NCBI GenBank assembly: GCA_033063855.1
Contig: CP093831.1
Coordinates: 10,292,001-10,356,000, forward strand
Direction: 5' to 3'
DNA length: 64,000 bases
Source: Smittia aterrima
Taxonomy: Eukaryota > Arthropoda > Insecta > Diptera > Chironomidae
Shown here: one piece after another, positions 23,827 to 35,542 of the stretch
Numbering within the stretch: position 1 is the first letter of the stretch
How the letters are laid out: every line of letters begins with the position of its first letter
Position numbers and translations under genes: made by a program
Notes under the pieces: model-generated
Told to the model about the DNA's origin: nothing
The model's database searches: none
Seen by the model: only the letters and a program-made list of their open reading frames with translations

Positions 23827-25019
23827 ATGGCAGACGTAGCGTAAGAAATCTCATCAAAATTGTTGAAATTCTTTTTATTTATAAGTTTGGACTTTTAGAA
23901 ATATTGTGTCGATCGTTTTTCAAGTGATCTTCGGTATTTTTGAAGTCATCGTGCTTCAAATTAAGTTCTGGATCACCTGCGTTGAGCATTCTATCAATTT
24001 GTTCACCGCAACTGAGCGTGACGTGTCCGGCGACATTGTTTTAATTACTGGAGCTGGTCATGGAATGGGAAAGGAACTCGCTCTTCAATATTCTGAACTC
24101 GGAGCTACAATTGTTTGCTGGGACATCAATGAACAGTTAAACCTTGAAACCGTGAAGTTAATTAAGTCGAAAGGCAGAAAAGCTTATGGCTTTACGTGAG
24201 TATTATAGTTGATAAAATTTCATTTCTAATCTAATCACCGGCTTGTTGTTTTAAAATACAAACTCGCGTGAAAAAATTTCACAAGAGCAAAGTACGAGTC
24301 AAAGAAATTGTTCGTTATCAATTTTCTTTCCTTATTTGTAGAGTTGATGTGACTAATCGTGAGAAAGTTTTGGAAGCCGGTAGCCAAGTGCTCAAAGATG
24401 TTGGTGTTGTGACGATTCTTGTAAACAACGCTGGCATTATGCCTCAACATCAACTTCCCAAGCACACAGAAGGAGAAATCAGAAAAATCTTTGAGATCAA
24501 TACTGTTGCGCATTTCTGGATGTTCGAAGCTTTCTTGCCAAAAATGGTTGAAGCCAACCGTGGACACATTGTCGCAATGTCATCGATGGCCGGTCTTATG
24601 GGATTCAGAAATCTTGTTCCGTATTGTGGATCGAAGTTTGCTGTTCGAGGAATTCAAGAAGCTTTGTCAGAAGAACTTCGTGCTGAGAGCAACGGAAAAT
24701 CTGAGGTTTGATGAGATGCAATGATTTTGAAATAATTTTACTTAACTATTTTTTTTAGATTAAATTTACAACAATCTACCCTTACATGGTCGACACTGGA
24801 CTCTTCAAGAAAGTTAAAATTCGTTTCGAAGAGCTCATGCCTGTCATCACTCCTCAAAGTGCAGCCGCCGCAATTATCACAGCCCAACGAAAAGGAATCG
24901 AAGAAGCTTCCATTCCAGGACACTTGTTCTACATGAATGCCTTCTTCCGATTATTCCCGAACAAAGCCAATCACTTGATTAAAGATTTTACTGATGCATT
25001 TGTTGAGTCTGACATGTAA
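23827..25019 (+). CDS. SDR16C-type short-chain dehydrogenase/reductase, SDR2
   Basis: Four exons (23827-23840, 23899-24195, 24342-24705, 24759-25019) join in phase to 311 aa. The first exon encodes only MADVA. A hydrophobic anchor at about residues 6-35 is followed by TGAGHGMG (from T55), NNAG (132-135), a catalytic Ser at about 185, and Y198-C-G-S-K202. The family role is NAD(P)-dependent oxidation or reduction of retinol- or steroid-like substrates on membranes. It is much closer to SDR3 than to SDR1. The donor of intron 3 is GTTTGA, a weaker site that also occurs elsewhere in this window. No exon is interrupted and the catalytic set is complete. Confidence 0.9.
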
Positions 25020-25360
25020 GTAAGGAAATTCTTTCAAAAAAGATAAAGTGATAAATTTTTTGACAACAAAGTAAATGTTTTGTTTATTTTTCATTAATGT
25101 TTACACTCATAAATCAGCAAGATTGATAAGCTGCATTTCTCAGTATTAGTTGATCTTCAATAACTCGTTGTGTAATTCGATAACGAACGCGATTTTTCTA
25201 AGTGTTAAAGAATTCTAGTTTCAAATCGTGTAATCAGTTCACGGACACGCTTCTAGCTTATCATCAACTGATAACCCTTCAAGTTTATATGAGCGACACA
25301 ATTTCTTATTCATTCGTGTTTCTGAAGTCGGCGAGTGCAAACGTAAACGAACAAATTGAT
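25020..25360 (+). other. SDR2-SDR3 spacer
   Basis: A 341-bp spacer that must hold the SDR2 3' end and the SDR3 promoter. A TATA-like TTTATATGA near 25284-25292 lies about 75 nt before the SDR3 start codon. No other feature was seen. Confidence 0.35.
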
Positions 25361-26522
25361 ATGGCAGACGAAACGTAAGAATTCTTAAATTATCTGCGAA
25401 AATATTTTGATTGAACTTTAAAAAATTCAGGAACATTTTGTCGATCGTTTTTCAAGTTCTTTTTGGACTTTTTGAAGTTGTTGTGCTTCAAGTTAAGTTC
25501 TGGATCGCCCTAATTGAGCAAACTATTAATTTAGTTGCTGGGAAAGAGCGTGATGTGTCCGGCGACATTGTGTTGATCACTGGAGCTGGTCATGGAATGG
25601 GAAAGGAGCTCGCCCTTCAATATTCTGCACTAGGAGCTACAATCGTTTGCTGGGACATCAACGAACAGTTGAACCTTGAAACCGTGAAGTTAATTAAATC
25701 GAAAGGCAGAAAGGCTTATGGCTATACGTGAGTTACCGACAGATAAAAATATTTCCTTATCGCCGGCTTGTTTTTAAAATTCCACAATTTCATTTGACGA
25801 AAGTTCAATGATTTTGATTATCAAAATATTTTGTCGTTCGTAGAGTTGATGTGACGAATCGTGAGAAAGTTTTGGAAGCTGGAAACCAAGTGCTCAAAGA
25901 TGTTGGAGCCGTGACAATTCTTCTTAACAACGCTGGCATTATGCCTCAGCATGGAGTTCTCTTGCATACCGAGAATGAAATTAGAAAAATCTTCGAGATC
26001 AACACTGTTGCGCATTTCTGGTTGTTCCAAGCTTTCTTGCCAAAAATGATTGAAGCAAATCGTGGACACATTGTCGCTATGTCTTCGATGGCTGGTCTTA
26101 TGGGATTCCAAAACTTGGTTCCATATTGTGGATCGAAATGGGCTGTTCGAGGAATTCAAGAAGCTTTGTCAGAGGAACTTAGAGCTCAAAGCCACGGAAA
26201 ATCTGAGGTTCGCTGACAATGAATGAGTTAAAAACCAATTTTTCTTAAACTTTTCTTTCAGATTAAATTCACAACAATCTTCCCTTACATGGTTGACACT
26301 GGACTCTGCAAGAAAGTTAAAATCAGATTCGAGAAGTTCATGCCACTGGTCACACCCGAAGATGCTGCCGCCGCAATTATCTCAGCCCAACGAAAAGGAA
26401 TCGAAGAAGCTTCCATTCCTGGATATCTTTACTACATGAACACAATCTTCAGAATTTTCCCCAACAAAGCAAATTTCTTGGTTAAAGATTTCTTCGAAGC
26501 TTTTGTCGAGTCTGATAAGTAA
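25361..26522 (+). CDS. SDR16C-type short-chain dehydrogenase/reductase, SDR3
   Basis: Exons 25361-25374, 25431-25727, 25844-26207 and 26262-26522 give 311 aa, with exon lengths identical to SDR2 (14, 297, 364 and 261 nt), so the two are recent tandem duplicates. The protein has the same N-terminal anchor, TGAGHGMG at T55, NNAG, and Y198-C-G-S-K202. Substitutions cluster in the anchor and around residues 137-150, the region just after NNAG, which may tune the substrate or membrane site. The gene converges on Lrrk; the stop codons are 316 bp apart. Tandem AATAAA signals lie near 26634-26645. Confidence 0.9.
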
Positions 26523-26838
26523 GATGATAAAACAAATTCATAATTAGTTGACAACAGAAATAAGTTTTACGCTTAATCTCTTTGATATTGAACTTTTGGT
26601 ACCACGAAGCTTCGTTATCAGGAATCAAAATCGAATAAATAAAAAAGATTGAAAATTATCATTCAACTCGTTTTTAATTTCATGAAATATCTCGTTCTAC
26701 AATCAGATGTTTTAATAATTTAACACTCGGAAAAAAATATTTATTAAAATTTCTTTGTCACGAATGAAGTCAAAGGTCGTCATTGAAAAGTTTAAAGTTC
26801 TCATAAGTTATCTATCACAATCAACACAAGAAAACAGA
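26523..26838. terminator. Convergent 3' ends of SDR3 and Lrrk
   Basis: The 316 bp between the stop codons holds plus-strand AATAAATAAA at about 26634 for SDR3 and a minus-strand AATAAA (plus TTTATT, 26740-26745) for Lrrk, about 95 nt past the Lrrk stop. The two transcripts probably end within about 100 bp of each other without a long overlap. Confidence 0.5.
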
Positions 26839-29800
26839 TTAAAATTGCGTCCAGTGATCAGCTCGCCACAAAAGTGCGTGCATGTTGTTGCTCCGACTTC
26901 GTTGAAGGAATTCTTTGGCATGCTTGTCAGCGACTGTAGAGTTAGAAGCCGAAACATTCGGTGTTGTAACGTTAAGAGTTTTTACGTCAGTATATCGATC
27001 GATTAGAGATCGATAGCTTCGTCCAATCGTAACAATCAGTGGTGGGTCAAACTCGTTTACTGGAGGCAGTGGAATGATCGATAAAAGCTGTAGAAGAGTT
27101 GATAATTTACTAAAATATTAAATTTAAAAGAGGTTTTCGTCTTACATCTTCTTCGAAAGGTCTGAACACCGTGATAGGCCGCAATGTTGCCTTTTCCACG
27201 ATAATTAAACAGCCCCAAGTAGTTCCGATGTAAAGTTCGTTCCTCAACACAGCAAGTGAAGAGATTTGACATTTTCCAGGACTCAAGTGCTCATCGATTT
27301 GAATACTTTTCAAACTTTCCGAGCAAGGAATCAATTTCGAGCAATCTAATTTATTTTCGATGATCTTTTCTTTGCTACTCCATTGATAGAGCACACAACT
27401 TGGTGCGACGTATGAGAAGACGTGTTGATTCGAAGCATAAAGCTTTGCAACGTAAAGTCCTCTCGTCGGTGCGTTGGCTTCAAAATGAGCTAAAGGATAA
27501 TGATCGGACACTCCCGATTCATTGATAGAGAAAACGTTCACAACTCCATCGTTCTCACCGCACCAGATCTCGTAAGTTCTAAATTTATAAAAGTTAGTAA
27601 CTAAATTTATTTTAAAACTATCAAACAACTTACTCGTTATCACGCCAAACGCAGCAGGCGCTGTGAAGTTTCTCGCCTGATCCAAGTTCAGTCAACACGA
27701 AACTTCCTTCAGCAGATGCAAATGTCTTTGGAACTAATTTCGAGTCGAGAAGGAAAAGTCTTCCATTCGCAAGACCAGCCGCTACTCGATTAAACTTATC
27801 GAGACTCATCAAAGTCACGACAGCACAATTCTCAGCAATCTCAAGAGAATACGAAAAGAGATGTGAACAGTCAAAGGCATTGAACGCGTGAATGTTTCCA
27901 TCAGAGTCGCCAATCCAAATACTTGAGTCGACAATGCAGCAACAAGTCAACTTCATTCCACCAACATTTTTGTTTAAAATCATTTGCTGTTGTTGAATTG
28001 ATGTGAAAAGTTGCGGGCACGAGATTTTATGATATTGCTGCCATCCTTTCGATGTACACAATAAGAGATCGATTCTTGAGTTCGAGCAAGGCAACCAAAT
28101 CTCGAAACCAAATGACTTTTCTTCGGATGGCTCTAATCCTGAGATCGGATAACTGAGTCCTTGTAGAACAGCTCCAGGATGAGAAAGTGAAATAACATCC
28201 AAAAGATGAGTGAACTCCGGTGCACTTCCAATCGAAACGATTTGACTTGCTGTCGGACGAATCTTTGGATTTTGATCCCACGCAAGAACCATCAAGTCGA
28301 GACAGTAAGTTGGGAATTGAGTTTCACGTTGAGTAAGCACAGGACGATTTCCATCGAGAATACATTCCTTGACAGCTTCGTGTCCTTCAAACGGCTGTCG
28401 AAGGGAGATCAACTCGTAAAGGAACATTCCAAAGCTGAAGCAATCAACCTTCTCTGTGTATTCTTCTTCGCCATTGTGTTTCATGATTTCTGGAGCCATG
28501 AAACCTTCTGTTCCACCAAATCCTTTGCTTCCTGATGGCAAAACGATTCGACTAATTCCGTAGTCAGCCATTTTTATGTGAACAGCATTGCCAGGATGAT
28601 CTTCACTGTGCGGATCTGGGAACTCAAACACAAGAATATTCTCTGACTTGAGATCTCGGTAGATAACGTGACGTCGATGTAAATATTCTAAAGCACGAGC
28701 AGTTTGGAGGATGATTGATTGGAAGCTGTAAGCTCCGATCCTTGCTCCACTTCGACGATAATGACGAAGAGTCACATCGAGAGCGCCTTTTGGTGCGAGA
28801 TCTAACACGAGTGCAAGAGGTTGCGTGCAAACTCCGATTAAAGGAACAATGTTAGGATGAGTGAGAGTCAGTAAAACGCTGAGCTCTTGTCGAGCTGTGC
28901 AATAAGCTTTGCAAGAATGTTGAAGTGGATCTCGTTCCCATTTTCCTAAAGCAGCTTTGTATGCGATGATTGCGCTTTGATTTGCTCGAGGTCCCGGTGC
29001 GACAGGTTGAAGCATTTTCATCGCAACAGGAACAAGTTGTCGTGATCCTCTCATCTTACAAGTTGCTTTGAAGACAAATCCAAAAGCTCCACGACCTAAT
29101 AATTGACCTCTTGATATATCTTCAGGTCTGATGAGATTACTTTCTGATAAATCGAGGAAATTCACGTCCGGAGTAATTGAACTCAAATTAATTTCTCCAT
29201 GCACTGGACATTGAATTGATTTCCTATCGTAAGCAGCTAAAATGCATTCTTCGACCATCCACGAGTAACTTGGAGGAATCAAACTGTCGTTTCCGATCAA
29301 CGGATGACCTTCGACTGATGTCGTTCTTGATGAACAAGCTGAATTTGGATCGACGCCTGAATCACAATCCGAGTAGCCCAAAGAATCCTGAGACTTTCTT
29401 GAGTTTCCAACGGCAGCGATTTCATTCAAAATTCCCGAAAACTCATTGAGTCCGCTAAGTTCGTTATCACGATTTCGTTCTTGTGACATTCGCTTGAACA
29501 TCGCTTTCGAGAACTTTGAACTTGACGAAGGAGCTGCTTGACTGCTTCTCTCGTCACATTTCATAAGACATTTCTGACATGGAACTAAACGCGTGACTAA
29601 AAATCTTCCTTCGCTTGTATGAACAAATCGTGTCCCCAAGGTCGGATACCAATCTTCCAAAAGCAAATCGATGTGATCAACGATTAAAGCTAACAATTGT
29701 GTGACACTTTGGATATTGATATCGATTTCCATTTCGATTCCTAAGTCTGCTCCATCCGATGTAGGCTTAATGCCAATTCCGTGCATTGGGAATGTCAACT

Positions 29801-32800
29801 CCATGATACTTTGAGCTATCAAGTCAATGTCACACCAGAGACCTTCTTGCTTAAGCTTAAAGCGATTGTTTGAGTTTCGATAAGGAGAAGTTTGGCACGA
29901 AAATGGAACTTCTCGCATTTTGAAGATCAAAATGTTTCCATAATACAAACTCAGCCCTGTCTGCCAAATCGACCAATAAAATGAAATGCTTTGATTTAGA
30001 GCCGTGTTCAAGTTTGGATTTGATGCAGCATCTTTTGTCAGAGGATAAATGCAACGAAGAGCTTCAACAACTTGATCATCAGCCAAAATTCTCGTAATCA
30101 AACGACTCCAGAAACCAGAAGGGAAGTACGACATCAGAAGAAGACGAGACAGCGATTTTTCAGGACGGAAAACTGGGTAAAGATTAAAGTCAGAAGGATC
30201 TGACGGCGTTGACGATTCCTTTATCGAATCGAATGATCCAACATTCTTCGATCGGACTGCCCATCCACGAGAACGTGGAACAATCTTCACTGTCACTGCT
30301 TTTCCGCTCATGCTTTCTTCTTCAGTCGGCAGAAGCGAAGGAATTAGCAAAGTCCTTGCATCCCACGTCAAAGCAACTTCGAATTTGTTTAAAAGGCTCA
30401 CGATGTAGCCTCGGTTGTCGTTCGATCCCAAACAAGAACTTTTAAAAAGATGCTGCAAGTCGTCAATCTTCATAACTCCAGTTCGAGCGAACGGATTTAT
30501 TTCTCTGACGGTCACAACATGAGCGAGCATATCGCAGAGCCATTGTGGGTCCAAGAAATAAAGATCACGAAGCGTTGCGTCGTCGTAGTGAAGAAGAACT
30601 CCGTTGTCGTGAAGAAACATTGTTGCTTGATTGATTTCAGAGTTATCACGAAATCCTTTATGTCCTCGATTCAACATTTCCTGAGCAACAAGCTCTCGAT
30701 AGTTGTCAGCTTTTAAAACTGGATCAGCTCCTGTTTGTTTCAACTGAACTGCGATTGATCCGACGACATCTTCAAGCGCCAAATAACTTGCAGGGACACG
30801 TTGCTGTAGCAAATATTCCTTTGAACCTGGAAGTCGAAGTGAAAACGCTGTGTCGTAAATGAGATGCGAGAGAAGTTTGATATTGTGACCAGTTTTGCAA
30901 GAGACTTCGATTGAGTCTAAGACTCTTGGCAATCCCATCTTTTCAGCATCAGCGATTGCGATGAATCTATCGCGAATAACTTGCTGTAGCTCTTCCGCTT
31001 TCTTAGCTGGAAACTTCTCTCCAACCTCATCGTAATGAGTTCCAACAATGATGCAAGGAGAGTTCGGAGCACGAGCTTGAATGTTTCCAAGCCATTGAAG
31101 AACCTCAGCCAGTCCCTTCTTTCCATCGATGATTCGCCACAAAACGAGATAAAGACTTCGCTTCGACAAGAAATACTGATGAGTGGCGTAATATTCCTTC
31201 TGACCACCAAAGTCCCAAGTTCTGAACATAACTGGGCCGTTGTTGTGTCCACTTGGTCTTCTCTTATCGCAAATCCAATCGCCAATGTCCACGCCAACTG
31301 TTGATATGTTATTGCCTCGAGTAGTTTTCGTGTTGATATTCTTGTGACCCATTCGCTTTGCCCAATGATCAACTTGTTTCTTCTGATTTTTGGGTCCTCC
31401 ACTTTCGTTTCTCAACATTTCAAGTAAACTTGTCTTTCCAATTCTTTGAATGCCAACGACCATCAACTTCATCCTCGCGTATTTACGAGCATCTTCAAAC
31501 ACTGACTTGAGATAGCCGATGATGTCCATTGTTTTGTATTTTTTGCTATCGATCATCGACTTCAACGGTTCTTGTAAAGAGCAACCTCTTGTGTTCAAGT
31601 TCCATAATCTCGAGAGAAGTCCCATGTGAGGTGGTAATTCGTTGACATCAGGATTTCCGGAAATGTTGAGAACGCTCAAATTATTCAATTCATGAATCGT
31701 AGCAGGAATTTCCTTCAAGCAATTGTTGCTGATGTCAAGCATTGATAGATTCGGGAAAATCATTCGTGACTTTGCAACTCCGACTACGCTCCACTCATAT
31801 TCATCAGATTCTCCTAAAGTCGAGACATCGTCAGTTGATAATTGAATTCTTGTCAGAAGATTATCAGCGAGGATCAAAGTTCGAAGAGAATCCAATCGCA
31901 GATGACGACGATGACAGCAAACCGATTTCATAACAGCTGTTCGTAATGATGTGATGTTGTTGGAGCTTGTCGAAGCTTTCACTTGAACTTGAACGTCTGA
32001 TGAATACGACGAAGTTGATGAAGACTTCGATGCATTGTTCGTAAGTTTTAGTGATTCTGCTTGTGGATTGTAACAAGCCAGGTGTGGATCTGAAGCTGCG
32101 ATTCTTGGTAAACTCGGCCAGCAACTAATCTCGTTATGTCCTAAGTCGAGTTGCTTTAAACTTGATGGATAACTTGTGATGTGTCCCATGGATCGAAGTG
32201 AATTGTAGCTCATGTTAAGACGAGTTAGATTAACAGCCAAACAAGGTAAAGCTAATGGAATGCTTGTGAATAAATTATTAGCAAGATTCAAAGTGCTGAG
32301 TTGCGAGAGCGACTGATCGTTCTTAGCATCAGGCAATCGCAATTCTTGATCCGTAACTTCCAACGTTTTCGACCAAACATTGTGACGCATCAGATCAATC
32401 TTTGAAACAGTATTTCGTGTCGTGAACCCGGTGTCATCGAAAGTATTGAACAAATAAGCATCAGCGACGGGACTCAAAGCATCCGATGAGTTGCAACACA
32501 ATTCTTCCGGCGGTAGACTTGGTAAGTCTTTCAATAAATTAAAAGCGACGTTGAGTTCTCGTAGCTTTGGTGACTTCCACACTTCGAACGGCAATTCTTG
32601 CAATTTATTATTTGACACATCAAGAATGTGCAAGCTTGGCAAACGAAATAAAGCTGGAGGAATGGATGCGAGGCGGTTGTCTTGAATGTAAAGCTCTTCA
32701 AGCACAGGTACGTTGTATTCAAATTTCTGCTCTTTCTTCGACCTCACTGGAGTTGTGACGTCTTCAATTGGAATGCTTTCGAGTCGATTCTGACTCAAGT

Positions 32801-35433
32801 TCAGGTAACGCAAGCTGATCAACGTGAAAATTTCATTGGGAATCTCAACCAAAGAGTTGTGAGAGACATCAATGCGGGTCAAGGCTGAAAGAGACACCTG
32901 ATGAGCTTTTGGATGTCCCTTTAACTTTGAATTGCAATGGAGTGCAGCTTCAACAAGCCAATTTGTTCGTAAGTTTGTTAAACGGAAATTGTTACTGTGC
33001 CAGTTGATCATCGTTGGCGTATTTGGAAACAACGAACTGAACGTGAGATTACCAAGAATCGGACGAAATTCAGTGTCTGGTGATGCAATCGCTTTCTTAT
33101 TTATCTTAAAGTCTGGATCGGCATGAGCTTTGATCGCTAGCAATCGGCAAGTGATTTGTTCGTCATTGTTTTGGATGGCAATGCTTAAAGCGCTTGACTC
33201 ATCATCTTTAGCTCCGTACTTCAACAGCAAGTCAACCATCATGATGGACTTTTGTCGAGTTGCTTCAGCAAGCGGTGAATTACAAAATCCATAAATCTCG
33301 TCAGTCATTCTCGGGTCGTTTTGAGGATCCTCCAAAGGTCGAGCGACAATGTTCGGATCTGCTTTATGTTGCAGTAACATGTGAGTAACATCATAGGCTT
33401 CCCCTCGAACCGAAGCTAGGAGAGCTGTCTCTCTTGCTGCTCCACAGAGAAGATTCACTTCCAAAGGATTCCTTAAGTTCTCACTCGAAACTTCGTCTCC
33501 ACTTGGTTCACGTCCAAGACTCAAACGCGACATAATCGACATAATTCCGAGAGAAACTCTTCTTCCACTTGGACTCAGTGGTGATAAAACTTGCGGCGCC
33601 GAGATGACTTTCTGCGGCGAGTCATCGAGATCATGTTTCACCACCGAACATTTGACTTTCCACTTCAGAAGAAAATCAACAAGCGACTTATTTCCCAAGA
33701 GACATGAAACATAGAGAGCACTCTGCGATGTGACGTCTTGTGTGTTTGGATCGAATGGAAGTTTCCACTGAAATTCGCCCACAGGATCGTTAAACGTTAA
33801 TAACACACTTTCGGGATAGTTAAACTTGATGAGAAGCTCGACAATCGCTACATGGCCATTGATGACTGCGGCATGAAAAGGAAGCCATTTCTCGACTGTC
33901 AATTGTTGCACGAGCTCAGGAAATTGTTTGAGAAGTGTCTTTGTTACATTCAAGTGCCCGTTGTGGCAAGAAATGTAGAGCGGAGAGTAATTTGTCACCG
34001 GATGTGCTCGACCATCTGCTCCGGCTTCGATCAAAAGTTTCACAATCTTCTCATTTCCAATCGATGATGATAAAAACAATAAAGTGTTTTGACCAGATGG
34101 AGCCATGTTAACAATGATCTCACGCTCTGCTCCAATTGCATCGAGTAACACTTTTGTTGTGGTTTCCTCGTTTCCATTCACGGCTTCCCGAAGCTCGTTA
34201 TGCTTCATTAGTCGAATCTGCTCACGAGAATCTAAAATAAAATTGAAAACTGTGAGTAAACTAAAATCAATAATTTTCATTCAGTCGCGAAGTGAAATCA
34301 AGATTTTTCCCGGAACACACCTAGAACCTTCCAGGGTTCAATGACCTCATCAACGAAATAATCGCAAGCATCTAAAGCTCTTTCAGCTCCAATACGAGTG
34401 CTGTCGTAAAAGTTCCACGACATTTTAATTAATGTTCTGAATGATTTGTTCCGAACGAAATCACAAATTTCCTTCAGGAAAAGCTCGATTTGATTAATTT
34501 TCTCTTAAAAAGCCGATAAATTTCATCTAATTGAATAAATTTTGCACAGCACAGCGAGAACTCTTTGCAGTTCACAGTCAATTTCAATTAAAATCTTTCC
34601 ACCGTCTGCTGGTTACGAAAGAAATCGACTTCTCGTACCGCTAACTATGAAAAATCGATAAATTGCGAGCGTAAAATTGCGAGAGCAGAAGCTTCGCTTG
34701 CGAGAGAATAACGGAAAACCACGTGCGATTTCATGAATGAAAACGTAAACAAAGTGAAAACTCGAGAGAGGAAAATTCTTTTTCTTCTCGACAATTTCAA
34801 GGAAAAACATTTCCCGCCATTTTCTTCTTTTCCTCCCTCGCAAATATCTGCAACATGATACGAAAGCTTTTTGAAAGCTAATGCAAATTGATATCTTCTT
34901 GATAATTAATTCCAAAATGTCGCAGTCGATTATTTTCACTTAACTGGAGAATTAGATTGAAGGATTAAATGTGAGAACTCACCAGCAGCAGCGAGAAGAG
35001 CTTTAACACATTCTTCATGACCGTTCCTTCTCGCCAGATCCAAGGCAGTCAATTCATTTAAATCACGCAGCGTGAACGAGGCTTGAGCGGATAGGAGTGT
35101 CTCCACGTTTGATTGATAACCGAGTTCTGCAGAGAGGTGGAGCGCAGTTTTGTTCTCTCCCCGAAGTCCACACTGTTTATTGATATCCGCTCCAGCGTTG
35201 ATTAGAACTTGTAGACAATTTGAGTTGCTCGAGATAGCAGCTGCATGTAGAGGTGTCCGTCCCCAGGAGTCGAGACAGTCGATATCGTGATCTTCTTGCA
35301 ACAAATCCACTAGCAAATCGACGTTGTCCCATAGCGCGGCTTGAGTGAGAAGAGAATTCGTTCGATTAACGTTAATTTGCGTCACAAACAATTTATTCAA
35401 CTTTTTATTCCGATTGCAACAATTTGAAAACAT
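26839..35433 (-). CDS. Lrrk: Leucine-rich repeat kinase (Lrrk), ROCO family
   Basis: Exons 35433-34983, 34231-27634, 27578-27146 and 27087-26839 join in phase to a 2576-aa protein. Order of parts: ankyrin repeats (about 30-520), leucine-rich repeats (about 600-1015), ROC GTPase (P-loop VGIQRIGKTS at about 1075, WDFGGQ, THYD), COR (about 1225-1700), Ser/Thr kinase (about 1855-2150; LGRGAFGFVF, VAMK, YRDLKSEN, DYG instead of DFG, APE) and a WD40-like C terminus ending in ALLWRADHW. This is the architecture of animal LRRK proteins; human LRRK2 shares the DYG motif and the YRD catalytic loop. The family acts at endosomes, Golgi and cytoskeleton, phosphorylating small GTPases in mammals; substrates here are unknown. 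The 6598-nt central exon is intronless. A second first exon (34321-34423) gives a 2460-aa form without the N-terminal ankyrin exon. Confidence 0.95.
34321..34423 (-). CDS. Lrrk: Alternative first coding exon of Lrrk
   Basis: An ATG at 34423 opens a 103-nt exon starting MSWNFYDSTRIGAER and ending before GTGTGT. It leaves one base (G), the same phase as the ankyrin exon (34983), so it joins the big exon at 34231 to restore the same Asp codon. Its possible 3' splice site (CATTCAG, about 34436) would put a stop codon in frame if it were spliced to the ankyrin exon. So it works as a first exon rather than as a cassette, implying a second promoter inside intron 1. The resulting protein keeps the ankyrin repeats of the large exon, LRR, ROC-COR, kinase and WD40 parts. 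Confidence 0.6.
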
Positions 35434-35542
35434 TTTTAAGCGTTGCGTTGTGTCGAATTGTCTGCAGCAAAGTGCCTCACAATAGTTAACGCGATACTTC
35501 TCCTAACATATTGCTTCAAATGAAATTGGATTAACAAGTTCC

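Noticed and set aside
30917..31402. 161-codon minus-strand ORF inside the big Lrrk exon
   Set aside because: Shifted reading frame over the ROC domain; coding there is fully explained by Lrrk.
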